The notes under the pieces were generated by a model that worked only from the letters and a program-made list of their open reading frames with translations, did no database searches and was not told the origin of the DNA. A stretch of DNA of 64,000 bases from Thiomonas arsenitoxydans. GTDB taxonomy: Bacteria; Pseudomonadota; Gammaproteobacteria; Burkholderiales; Burkholderiaceae_C. Of the stretch, positions 1-8,054 are shown one piece after another; positions within the stretch are counted from its first letter, which is position 1, and each line of letters begins with the position of its first letter. The position numbers and the translations under genes were made by a program. Location: positions 62,001 to 126,000 of the forward strand of contig NC_014145.1 of assembly GCF_000253115.1 (NCBI RefSeq), read 5' to 3'.

Positions 1-1048
1 CAACCAGATCGATCGGCGCATCGCGCAGGTTGTCCTCGCTGCGATAGCCCGCGTCGGCCAGACCCAGCGCGGGCAGCGCGCCCAGGTTCTCCTGGATCGC
101 ATCGATCATCGGCAGCAGCCAGTTGGCATCGGGTGCCGTGTTGTCCAGTTCCGCAGCCACGATGATGTGCGCAGCCTCGTCCACCGCCGTCTGCGCGTTG
201 TAGCTGGGGTCGAAGCCGCCGCCGGCGCGCTTCATGATGCGGCTGTCCGGGTCGGTGAAGTTCTCCTGCGCCTTGTCTTCGGGCACGCCGAAGTCGCGCT
301 TGAACCGCGCACCGCGCCGCGGCTTCCCATCCGGCCCCCGGGGACGGCGATCATCATCGTCACTGCGACCACGCTGCGCGTCGGCTTCACGCTGACGCTG
401 TTCCAGCCGCTGGCGCGCCTGCCGGATCGCATCGAGTCGCGCCTCGCGCCGCTCGATCTCGGCCGGGATGTCGAGTTCGGGCTCCTGCGCCTCGGCCTCG
501 TCGGTGGCCTTGGCGCGCGCCAGCAGCGCGTCGATCTGCTTTTTCAGTTCGACCTCGGTGTGCTGCATGCGCGCATAGCTCATGGCCTTGTGGCGGCTCG
601 CGTTGGCCTTGACCTTGGTGCCGTCGATGGCCACCGTGCCCAGCTTGACCAGACCCATCTCGCGCGCCAGGCGCACGACCTGCACGAACAGGTCCGAGAA
701 TTCCTGGAGGTGCAGCGCACGGAAATCCCGGATCGTGCGGTGCTTGGGGAAGTTCCCTGCTGCCAGCATCCGGAACGCCAGGTCCTCGTGCAGCCGGCGC
801 TCGATCTTGCGCGAGCTGAACACCCCGGTGGCGTAGCCGTACACCAGAACCTTGACCATCATCGCCGGATGGAAGGGCTGGTTGCGCGCTCCGCCACCCT
901 CATAGCGCGCGTAGAACGCGCTCAGGTCCAGCGTGTCAATCGTGTCGTGGATGAAGTAAGCCAGGTGGCCCGGCGGCAGCCAGTCCTGCGGCGCCGCCGG
1001 CAGCAGCATCACCTGGTCCGGCTCATAGGGGCGGTAACTAGTGGGCAT
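1..1048 (-). CDS. IS1182-family transposase, 3' part beyond the window
   Basis: Reading leftward from an ATG at 1046-1048, an open frame runs to base 1 without a stop, giving about 349 residues of a DDE transposase that would catalyse movement of its own insertion sequence. The N-terminus (MPTSYRPYEPDQVMLLP, then a PGHLAYFIHD stretch near residue 27) and the later KRDFGVPEDKAQENFTDPDSR region (split here as KRDFGVPEDKAQ and FTDPDSRIM) are typical of the IS1182 family. A charged, probably coiled segment rich in R, E and Q lies in the middle. The C-terminal third, with the last catalytic acidic residue, is outside the window, so integrity cannot be judged. The right end of the element should lie between 1049 and about 1290, but I could not fix the terminal repeat. 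Confidence 0.85.
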   Translation of the reverse strand, partial: MPTSYRPYEPDQVMLLPAAPQDWLPPGHLAYFIHDTIDTLDLSAFYARYEGGGARNQPFHPAMMVKVLVYGYATGVFSSRKIERRLHEDLAFRMLAAGNFPKHRTIRDFRALHLQEFSDLFVQVVRLAREMGLVKLGTVAIDGTKVKANASRHKAMSYARMQHTEVELKKQIDALLARAKATDEAEAQEPELDIPAEIERREARLDAIRQARQRLEQRQREADAQRGRSDDDDRRPRGPDGKPRRGARFKRDFGVPEDKAQENFTDPDSRIMKRAGGGFDPSYNAQTAVDEAAHIIVAAELDNTAPDANWLLPMIDAIQENLGALPALGLADAGYRSEDNLRDAPIDLV

Positions 1049-1301
1049 GCCGTATTAACGCACGCCCACCGTCCTACGTCGACCTCAACAACCTTCTGCC
1101 GCCCACACTCCTAGGGGTGCAGCGGAAGCAGTCAGCCGCAGAGAAGTCGCGGCGAAGCTCGCATATTAGAGGGCGCCGTCAAGGGATGGGTCGCGCCTCA
1201 GGTATTAAAGTTGACCGTCATCGGTCTGGTCGCAGAATGGACCGGCCTGCCCTCTCGCCAGCCTTGCACAACGCCAGGCAGCGTCTCACTCAGGAGCTTT
1301 C

Positions 1302-1751
1302 ATGGACGACAAACAGCCCCCCAGCGTCACCCTCAAGCAGATCAACGCCTACCAGTTCGACCTGCACTTTGCCGACGATCGCCCCACCATTCTGACCGAC
1401 GAGCCGCCGCCGCTGGGCGAGGGCGCGGGGCCGTCGCCCTCGCACCTGCTGCTCGCTGCCGTGGGCAACTGCATGAGCTCCAGCCTGTATTTCGCCCTGA
1501 GCAAATTCAAGCTCGACCCCAAGGGGCTGACCACCACCGCCACGGGCGAAATCGGCCGCAACGAAGCCGGTCGCCTGCGTGTGCTGTCCATCACGGTCGA
1601 TATTCGCATGGGCGCTGCCGCGCAAGGCATGGAGCGGCTCGACCGCGTGCTGATGCAGTTCGAGCAGTTTTGCACCGTGGGCGAAAGCGTGCGCCAGGGC
1701 ATTCCGGTGACGGTTTCGGTGTTCGACGGCACCGGGCAAAAACTCAAATAA
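1302..1751 (+). CDS. OsmC family protein (peroxiredoxin-like)
   Basis: A 149-residue protein of usual OsmC/Ohr-superfamily length. Family members are homodimeric cytoplasmic thiol peroxidases that reduce organic hydroperoxides. The two expected cysteines are visible: Cys57 in VGNCMSSSLYF and Cys124 in QFCTVGESVRQG. The PSPSHLLLAAVGNC stretch is the common OsmC helix. An AGGAG ribosome site at 1291-1295 supports the ATG at 1302. The sequence resembles the general OsmC-like branch rather than Ohr, so the physiological substrate is not known. It stands alone between the IS1182 element and a methyltransferase gene. Confidence 0.85.
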   Translation: MDDKQPPSVTLKQINAYQFDLHFADDRPTILTDEPPPLGEGAGPSPSHLLLAAVGNCMSSSLYFALSKFKLDPKGLTTTATGEIGRNEAGRLRVLSITVDIRMGAAAQGMERLDRVLMQFEQFCTVGESVRQGIPVTVSVFDGTGQKLK

Positions 1752-1807
1752 CTGCGCAAAATGGCGGCTTTGCGGCTTTACTTTTTCCAATATCAGTCCA
1801 TACCGCC

Positions 1808-2458
1808 ATGACTGCCCACACTCCCGCCACGCCGCCCGCCGGCAGTTTTGCCGATCCGCGCGAAACCTGGAACGCCCGCTTCGCCAAGCCCGGGCTGCAC
1901 TACGGCGCCGAGCCCAACGCCTTTTTGGTGCGCGAATCCGCGCGTTTTGCGCCCTCCAGCCGCATTCTCAGCGCGGCCGACGGCGAAGGCCGCAATTCCA
2001 TCTGGCTGGCCGAGCAGGGCCACCACGTCACCGCCTTCGACCTCTCGCCCGTCGCCGTCGATAAAGCCCGCCGCTGGGCGCAGGAGCGCGGCGTATCGGT
2101 GGACTTTCACGTCGCCTCGGTGGATGAATGGGGCTGGGCGCCGGGTCGATTCGACGCCGCCGTGGCCATCTTCGTGCAGTTCGCCGACCCGGCCCTGCGC
2201 GAGCGCCTGTTCTCCGGCCTGTGGCGCACCCTCAAACCCGGCGGCCTGCTGTGCGTGCAGGGCTACGCGGTGAAACAGCTCGAATACGGCACCGGCGGCC
2301 CGGGCCGCGCCGACCATCTCTACACCCCCGAACTACTGCGCGAGCTGTTGCCCGAGGCCGACTGGTTGCTGCTGCAAGAGCACGAAGCCACCCTGCACGA
2401 AGGCACGGGCCACGTCGGGCGTTCGGCGCTGGTCGATGCGGTAGCGCGCAAGCGCTGA
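1808..2458 (+). CDS. class I SAM-dependent methyltransferase (TehB/thiol-methyltransferase-like)
   Basis: A 216-residue Rossmann-fold methyltransferase. Motif I appears as ILSAADGEGRNS near residue 55, followed by WLAEQGHHVTAFDLSPVAV, where the acidic residue ending strand beta-2 (FDLS) would bind the ribose of S-adenosylmethionine. A post-motif III LKPGGLLCVQGY stretch follows. The first glycine positions of motif I are A-A-D-G rather than the more usual L-G-C-G. The nearest recognisable relatives are TehB-like and small-molecule (thiol or heteroatom) methyltransferases, so the substrate is unassigned. The frame is open far upstream, but the ATG at 1808, 56 bases after the osmC stop, fits the family N-terminus. 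Confidence 0.8.
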   Translation: MTAHTPATPPAGSFADPRETWNARFAKPGLHYGAEPNAFLVRESARFAPSSRILSAADGEGRNSIWLAEQGHHVTAFDLSPVAVDKARRWAQERGVSVDFHVASVDEWGWAPGRFDAAVAIFVQFADPALRERLFSGLWRTLKPGGLLCVQGYAVKQLEYGTGGPGRADHLYTPELLRELLPEADWLLLQEHEATLHEGTGHVGRSALVDAVARKR

Positions 2459-3142
2459 GTGCGGTACTTGATGGAAACGCAGCACCCTGACCAGCTCTAC
2501 CGCGGGCGCTTCGGCACTCTGCTGGTCGGCTCGCGCAGCAAGCTCAACGACCGCGTCAGCCTGTACGAAGAAACCCGGCGCACCACCGGCTATGGTCAGG
2601 CTGGCCTGCTCCATGCCTTCGGCGTCGACCTCGTGCTCACCGAGCGCTGGAGCACCGGGCTGAAAATGGAAACCGGCACCATCAGCGACCCGCCCAACGG
2701 CGACATCAAACGCCGTGTCGTCGCGCTCTCCATGGGCTACAACGCCACCGTCCTTGCCTCCAGTCTGTAATACCGCCACGACCAGAACAACCTCACCGGC
2801 GAGCGCACCTCCTGGCTCAGCCGCAACAGCTTCGGCCAGCAGCTCGCCGCCGCCTGTCGCCTGCTGGGCAAGCTCGACCTCGCGCGCAGCAGCGCCAGCC
2901 TCGTGGTGTTGCGCGGCGAGTGACACTTCGTGCGCGAATGGAGCGGCCTGGTCGAGTGGCGTCGCCTGCACGCCAAAGAGGCCGGCGATGCCCAGAGCGG
3001 GGCGTTGCTGGCCGTGTACCGGCGCATGAACGAGCACGTCAAAATGGGCGTCGGCGACAACTTCACCAACTTCTCAGACAACCTCACCGATCTGTCCTAC
3101 AACAAGCGGGGCGTGTTCCTCAACGTGCTGGCCACCTACTGA
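2459..3142 (+). pseudogene. remnant of a large outer-membrane beta-barrel protein
   Basis: One reading frame runs from 2459 to the TGA/TAA region at 3142 but is broken by TAA at 2768-2770 and TGA at 2921-2923. The three pieces read as consecutive parts of a beta-barrel C-terminus: an AFGVDLVLTERWSTGLKMETG strand pair (split as AFGVDLVLTER and WSTGLKMETG), then YRHDQNNLTGERTSWLSRN, then EWSGLVEWRRL ending in RGVFLNVLATY. This pattern of alternating aromatic strands ending in GVFLNV is seen at the end of very large repeat-bearing outer-membrane proteins of beta- and gammaproteobacteria. The second stop lies where family members carry Trp (RGDWHF-type context, here RGE-stop-HF), so TGG to TGA is likely. 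About 100 residues seem deleted before it. No intact N-terminal part exists in the window. Confidence 0.65.
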
Positions 3143-3291
3143 CCCTGGCCACGGACTGAGATCGCAAGGCCCTCCGCCGCCGTGCGTGGGCGCTTGTACT
3201 TTGGCCCGCATTTTTTACGCGCGGTTTACACGCATCTGCCTACGCTTTCGATCCATCAGTGGCACGAGGCGGCGCAGTGGCGTCGAACTGC

Positions 3292-3384
3292 ATGGATCTG
3301 TTCTGGATTGCTCTGACGCTGGCGCTGTTCGCCGTGGTCTTCGCCCTGGTGGCGTTCTGTGACCGTCTGCTGCAAAGGAGCTGA
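3292..3384 (+). CDS. 30-residue membrane peptide preceding kdpF
   Basis: ATG at 3292 opens a 30-residue frame, MDLFWIALTLALFAVVFALV then AFCDRLLQRS, ending TGA at 3382-3384. One hydrophobic helix (residues 4-22) is followed by a basic tail CDRLLQRS. The stop is one base before the GTG of kdpF, which suggests translational coupling. Similar short peptides ending in a C-D/E-R-L motif occur before kdpF in other bacteria, from general knowledge. Its role is unknown; a KdpFABC accessory subunit is an inference. It is easily overlooked because of its length. Confidence 0.6.
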   Translation: MDLFWIALTLALFAVVFALVAFCDRLLQRS

Positions 3385-3385
3385 G

Positions 3386-3475
3386 GTGAGTCCATTCGTC
3401 TGGATCGGCGCGGTCGCCGCGCTGGCGCTCCTGATTTACCTGCTGGCGGCGCTGTTCCGCGCGGAGGACTTCTGA
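3386..3475 (+). CDS. kdpF: potassium-transporting ATPase subunit KdpF
   Basis: A 29-residue single-helix protein starting with GTG at 3386 (SPFVWIGAVAALALLIYLL then AALFRAEDF). Length, the single transmembrane helix and the terminal R-A/P-E-D/R-F motif are typical of KdpF, the small subunit that stabilises the KdpABC complex in the inner membrane. Its TGA overlaps the ATG of kdpA (TGATG at 3473-3477). Ribosome site AAGGAG at 3375-3380 lies in the preceding peptide gene. Confidence 0.85.
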   Translation: MSPFVWIGAVAALALLIYLLAALFRAEDF

Positions 3476-5268
3476 TGACGCCCGAATTCTTCGCCTTGCT
3501 GGCGGTGCTGCTCTTGGTGGTTCTGGGCGCGGCCCGCCCCCTGGGACGTTACTTCGCCTGGATCATGGACGGCGGTCCCGCCTGGCGGCCGCTGGCCCGG
3601 CTGGAGGCCGGTCTGCTGCGGCTGTGCGGCGTCGATGCCGCCGGGATGCGCTGGTCGCGCTATGCCGTGGCCTTGCTGGTGTTCAGCCTGCTGGGCACGC
3701 TGCTGGTGTATGCGCTGCAGCGGCTGCAGGGCGTGCTGCCGCTCAACCCGCAGCAGTTCGGCGCGGTCAGCCCCGACTCCAGTTTCAACACCGCCATCAG
3801 TTTTGTCACCAATACCAACTGGCAGGGCTATGCGGGCGAATCGACCCTGAGCAACCTCACGCAGATGATGGGGCTGGCGGTGCAGAACTTCGTCTCGGCA
3901 GCGTCGGGCATCGCCGTGGCCTTTGCCCTGATCCGGGGATTCGCGCGTCACCGTGCCACCGAGATCGGCAACTTCTGGGTGGATCTCTATCGCATCACGA
4001 TCTATGCCTTGCTGCCCCTGTCGATGCTGCTGGCGATGGCCCTGGTCAGCCAGGGCGTCATCCAGACCTTCTCGGCCGACACGCCCGTCACCACGCTGCA
4101 GTCCACGACCTACGTGGCGCCCAAGCTGGACACCGCGGGCCAGCCGATGCGCGATGCCGCCGGGCAGTCGGTGCAGCAGACCGTGACCGTCACCCAGCAG
4201 ATTCTGCCCATGGGGCCAGTGGCGTCGCAGGAGGCGATCAAGGAGCTGGGCACCAATGGCGGGGGGTTTTTCAGCGCCAACTCTGCCCACCCCTATGAGA
4301 ATCCGAACGCGTTGAGCAATCTCCTGGAGATGATCGCGGTGCTGCTGATTCCCGCCGCGCTGGTCTACACCTTTGGCCTGGCCGTGGGCGACACCCGCCA
4401 GGGCTGGGCCCTGCTGGCGGCGATGACGCTGGTGTTCGCGGTCGCCGTCACCGGTCTGGCCGCAGCCGAACAGCAGGGCAACCCCACCATCGCCGCGCTC
4501 GGCGTCGATCAGGCGCACGGCGCGCTGCAGTCCGGCGGCAATATGGAAGGCAAAGAGACGCGCTTCGGCATCGCCGCCTCGGCGCTGTTCAACGCCGTGA
4601 CCACCACCACCTCATGCGGCGCGGTGAACGCCATGATCGACTCGTTCACGCCGCTGGGCGGGCTGGTGCCGATGGCGCTCATGCAGCTCGGCGAAGTGGT
4701 GTTTGGCGGTGTTGGCACGGGCTTGGCGGGCATGCTGGTCTTCGCGCTGGTGGCCGTATTCGTCGGCGGGCTGATGATCGGCCGCACGCCCGAATATGTC
4801 GGCAAGAAGGTCGAGGCCTTCGACATGAAGATGGTGTCCATCGCCGTGCTGCTCATGCCCGCGCTGGTGCTGCTCGGCACGGCACTGGCCGTCGTGGTGC
4901 CGGCCGGGCTGGCGGGACTGGCCAACCCCGGGGCCCATGGCTTCTCCGAGATCTTCTACGCCTTCACCTCGGCCGCGAACAACAACGGCAGCGCCTTCGC
5001 CGGGCTGTCGGTGAACACGCCGTTCTACAACGGCTGGCTCGGTGCGGCGATGCTGTTCGGACGTTTCGCCGTGATGGTGCCCACCCTGGCGCTGGCGGGT
5101 TCGCTGGCGGCGAAAAAGCGCATTCCTGCAGGCGGCGGCACCCTGCCCACGCATGGCCCGCTGTTTGTCAGCCTGCTCATCGGCGTGCTGCTGCTGGTGG
5201 GCGCGCTGAACTTCTTCCCGGCCTGGGGCCTGGGCCCCATCGTCGAGCAGTTGCAGCTCTGGAAATGA
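3475..5268 (+). CDS. kdpA: potassium-transporting ATPase subunit A
   Basis: A 597-residue inner-membrane protein, the potassium-binding channel-like subunit of the KdpFABC P-type ATPase. The four selectivity-filter repeats of the superfamily of K+ transporters are visible: TNTNWQGYAGES, GTNGGGFFSANSAHPYENP, TTTSCGAVNAMIDSFTPLGG and SAANNNGSAFAGL. About ten hydrophobic helices are present and the length is a little above the E. coli subunit (557), mostly from a longer periplasmic-type segment around residues 200-250. It starts within the kdpF stop codon and is followed after 50 bases by kdpB. Expression is expected under potassium limitation via KdpDE encoded downstream. Confidence 0.97.
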   Translation: MTPEFFALLAVLLLVVLGAARPLGRYFAWIMDGGPAWRPLARLEAGLLRLCGVDAAGMRWSRYAVALLVFSLLGTLLVYALQRLQGVLPLNPQQFGAVSPDSSFNTAISFVTNTNWQGYAGESTLSNLTQMMGLAVQNFVSAASGIAVAFALIRGFARHRATEIGNFWVDLYRITIYALLPLSMLLAMALVSQGVIQTFSADTPVTTLQSTTYVAPKLDTAGQPMRDAAGQSVQQTVTVTQQILPMGPVASQEAIKELGTNGGGFFSANSAHPYENPNALSNLLEMIAVLLIPAALVYTFGLAVGDTRQGWALLAAMTLVFAVAVTGLAAAEQQGNPTIAALGVDQAHGALQSGGNMEGKETRFGIAASALFNAVTTTTSCGAVNAMIDSFTPLGGLVPMALMQLGEVVFGGVGTGLAGMLVFALVAVFVGGLMIGRTPEYVGKKVEAFDMKMVSIAVLLMPALVLLGTALAVVVPAGLAGLANPGAHGFSEIFYAFTSAANNNGSAFAGLSVNTPFYNGWLGAAMLFGRFAVMVPTLALAGSLAAKKRIPAGGGTLPTHGPLFVSLLIGVLLLVGALNFFPAWGLGPIVEQLQLWK

Positions 5269-5318
5269 ACCGGATATGAAACAACCCCCTGACTTGCTAC
5301 GGGCTATTCGCATCTGAT

Positions 5319-7406
5319 ATGACGCGCTCATCCCTTCCCTTATTCGACGCCGATCTGCTGCGGCCAGCCGTGGTGGATGCCTTTGCCAAGCTTGATCCCC
5401 GCGTGCAATGGCGCAATCCGGTGATGTTCGTGGTCTATGTGGGCAGCCTGTTCACCAGCGCGCTGTGGCTGCAGGCGCTGGCCGGGCAGGGGGAGGCCCC
5501 GGCCTGGTTCATCGGCGCGGTCACCCTGTGGCTGTGGTTCACGGTGTTGTTCGCCAACTTTGCCGAGGCCCTGGCCGAAGGCCGCGCCCGGGCGCAGGCG
5601 GCCTCGCTGCGCGGCATGAAAAAAACCGTGGTCGCCAAGAAGCTAGCCGAACCGCGCTCCGGCGCCCCGTGGACCCAGGTGCCCGGCGAGAGTCTGCGCC
5701 GTGGCGATGTGGTGCTCGTGGAAGCCGGTGATCTGCTGCCCTGCGATGGCGAGGTGATCGAAGGCGTGGCCGCGGTGGACGAGAGCGCCATCACCGGCGA
5801 GTCGGCCCCGGTGATCCGCGAGTCCGGCGGCGACTTCTCCGCCGTGACCGGAGGCACCAAGGTGCTGTCGGACTGGATCGTGGTGCGCTGCACGGCCGAC
5901 CCCGGCGAGTCCTTCCTCGACCGCATGATCGGCCTGGTCGAAGGCGCCAAGCGGCGCAAGACGCCCAACGAGATCGCGCTGACCATTCTGCTGGTGGCCC
6001 TCACCCTGGTGTTTCTGCTGGTCACCGTCACGCTGTTGCCGTTTTCCATCTACGCGGTGAACGCCAATCACGCGGGTGTTCCGGTCACTCTCACGGTGCT
6101 GATCGCACTGCTGGTCTGCCTCATCCCGACCACCATCGGCGGTCTGCTGTCGGCCATCGGCGTGGCCGGCATGGGGCGCATGCTGCTGGCCAATGTCGTG
6201 GCCACTTCGGGCCGCGCCATCGAAGCGGCGGGCGATGTCGACGTGCTGCTGCTGGACAAGACCGGCACCATCACCCTCGGCAACCGTCAGGCCAGCGCGT
6301 TCCTTCCGGCACCCGGCGTGAGCGTGACCGAACTGGCCGACGCCGCGCGCCTGGCCTCGCTGGCCGACGAGACACCCGAAGGCCGCAGCATCGTGACCCT
6401 GGCGCGACAGGAGGGCTCGGCCCATGAGCCCGCCGCCGATCCGGCTGCCAGCTTCGTCGCCTTCTCGGCCCAGACCCGCATGAGCGGGGTGGACCTGCCT
6501 GGCCGCCTCATCCGCAAGGGCGCGGCCGACGCGCTCAAGCGCTGGATCCTTGAGTCCGGCAGCGCTTGGCCCGAGGCGGTCGTGCGGCATGTCGAAGCGG
6601 TGGCGCGGCGCGGCAGCACGCCCCTGGTCGTGGCCGAGCGCACGTCGCTCGAGGCCGGGTCGCCTGCCCGTGTGCTCGGCGTCGTGGAACTCAAGGACAT
6701 CGTCAAGAGCGGCATCAAGGAACGCTTCGCGCAATTGCGCCGCATGGGCATCCGCACGGTGATGATCACCGGCGACAACCGGCTCACCGCAGCGGCCATC
6801 GCCGCCGAGGCCGGGGTGGACGACTTCCTCGCCGAGGCCACGCCGGAGAACAAGCTCGCGCTCATCCGCCAGACCCAGGCCGAGGGCCGGCTCGTGGCCA
6901 TGACGGGCGATGGCACCAACGACGCCCCGGCGCTGGCCCAGGCCGATGTGGCCGTGGCTATGCACAGCGGCACTCAGGCCGCCAAGGAGGCCGGCAATAT
7001 GGTGGATCTCGACTCCAACCCGACCAAGCTGATCGAGGTGGTGGAGATCGGCAAACAGATGTTGATGACGCGCGGCGCGCTCACCACCTTCAGCATCGCC
7101 AACGACATCGCCAAATACTTCGCCATCATTCCGGCGGCCTTCGTCGCCACCTATCCGCAGCTCGGCGCGCTCAACCTCATGCACCTGGCCTCGCCGGATT
7201 CGGCCATCCTCTCGGCGGTGATCTTCAACGCCCTGATCATCGTCGCCCTCATTCCGCTGGCGCTCAAGGGCGTGCGCTACCGCGCCCTGGGCGCCGCCGT
7301 GCTGTTGCGCCGCAACCTGCTGATCTATGGACTTGGCGGCATCGTTGCGCCCTTTGTCGGCATCAAGCTCATCGACATGCTGCTGCGCCTGATGGGTTGG
7401 ACCTGA
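5319..7406 (+). CDS. kdpB: potassium-transporting P-type ATPase subunit B
   Basis: A 695-residue P-type ATPase that hydrolyses ATP to drive uptake through KdpA. The actuator motif TGES lies near residue 160, the phosphorylated aspartate in [10 protein letters not shown] near residue 313, and the hinge motif [10 protein letters not shown] near residue 530. Hydrophobic helices flank these domains. The ATG at 5319 gives the usual family length. It sits between kdpA and kdpC on the same strand in the standard operon order. Confidence 0.97.
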   Translation: MTRSSLPLFDADLLRPAVVDAFAKLDPRVQWRNPVMFVVYVGSLFTSALWLQALAGQGEAPAWFIGAVTLWLWFTVLFANFAEALAEGRARAQAASLRGMKKTVVAKKLAEPRSGAPWTQVPGESLRRGDVVLVEAGDLLPCDGEVIEGVAAVDESAITGESAPVIRESGGDFSAVTGGTKVLSDWIVVRCTADPGESFLDRMIGLVEGAKRRKTPNEIALTILLVALTLVFLLVTVTLLPFSIYAVNANHAGVPVTLTVLIALLVCLIPTTIGGLLSAIGVAGMGRMLLANVVATSGRAIEAAGDVDVLLLDKTGTITLGNRQASAFLPAPGVSVTELADAARLASLADETPEGRSIVTLARQEGSAHEPAADPAASFVAFSAQTRMSGVDLPGRLIRKGAADALKRWILESGSAWPEAVVRHVEAVARRGSTPLVVAERTSLEAGSPARVLGVVELKDIVKSGIKERFAQLRRMGIRTVMITGDNRLTAAAIAAEAGVDDFLAEATPENKLALIRQTQAEGRLVAMTGDGTNDAPALAQADVAVAMHSGTQAAKEAGNMVDLDSNPTKLIEVVEIGKQMLMTRGALTTFSIANDIAKYFAIIPAAFVATYPQLGALNLMHLASPDSAILSAVIFNALIIVALIPLALKGVRYRALGAAVLLRRNLLIYGLGGIVAPFVGIKLIDMLLRLMGWT

Positions 7407-7456
7407 GCCGCGTCGGCCTGCTTCCTATCCGTTGCTCTCACACCGCTTTCACCGCC

Positions 7457-8044
7457 ATGACATCCCATCTGCGCCCCGCACTCAGCCTGCTGATCCTGCT
7501 TACCTTGATCACCGGCCTGCTCTATCCGCTGGCCGTCACCGGCCTGGCCCAGCTCGTCTTTCCCTGGCAGGCCAATGGCTCGGTGCTGGCGCGGCAAGGC
7601 CGTGCCGTCGGCTCGGCGCTGATCGGGCAGAACTTCACCGCCCCGGGCTACTTCTGGAGCCGCCCCTCGGCCACGGCGACCTACCCCTACAACGGTCTGG
7701 CTTCCGGCGGCTCCAACCTCGGCCCGACCAATCCGGCGCTGCGGGAGGCCGTACGTGCCCGCATCGCCGCGCTGCGCGCGGCCGATCCGGGCAACACCGC
7801 GCCGGTGCCGGTCGATCTGGTCACCGCGTCGGCCAGCGGGCTCGATCCCGACATCTCGCTGGCTGCGGCCCGGTATCAGGCGGCGCGCGTGGCGCGGGTG
7901 CGGCATCTGCCGCTGGCTCGGGTGCAGGCGCTGATCGACGCGCAGGCGCACCCGCGCTGGCTCGGCCTGTTTGGCACACCGCGGGTGAATGTGCTGGAAT
8001 TGAACCTGGCCCTCGACGGCACGCCGCCGCAACGCGCCGAGTGA
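7457..8044 (+). CDS. kdpC: potassium-transporting ATPase subunit C
   Basis: A 195-residue protein with one N-terminal membrane helix (residues 6-32, LSLLILLTLITGLLYPLAVT) and a soluble domain. The motifs GSALIGQNFTAPGYFWSRPS and SGLDPDISLAAARYQ are characteristic of KdpC, which assists assembly and ATP binding of KdpB. The open frame extends far upstream through kdpB in another phase; the ATG at 7457 gives the family-typical start MTSHLRPAL. It is followed after 10 bases by kdpD. Confidence 0.95.
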   Translation: MTSHLRPALSLLILLTLITGLLYPLAVTGLAQLVFPWQANGSVLARQGRAVGSALIGQNFTAPGYFWSRPSATATYPYNGLASGGSNLGPTNPALREAVRARIAALRAADPGNTAPVPVDLVTASASGLDPDISLAAARYQAARVARVRHLPLARVQALIDAQAHPRWLGLFGTPRVNVLELNLALDGTPPQRAE

Positions 8045-8054
8045 CCCTGACACC

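Noticed and set aside
5643..7184. Long minus-strand open frame (513 codons) opposite kdpB
   Set aside because: Antisense shadow of a GC-rich gene: His/Arg/Gly/Gln-rich, no domain, no ribosome site; kdpB is certain on the other strand.
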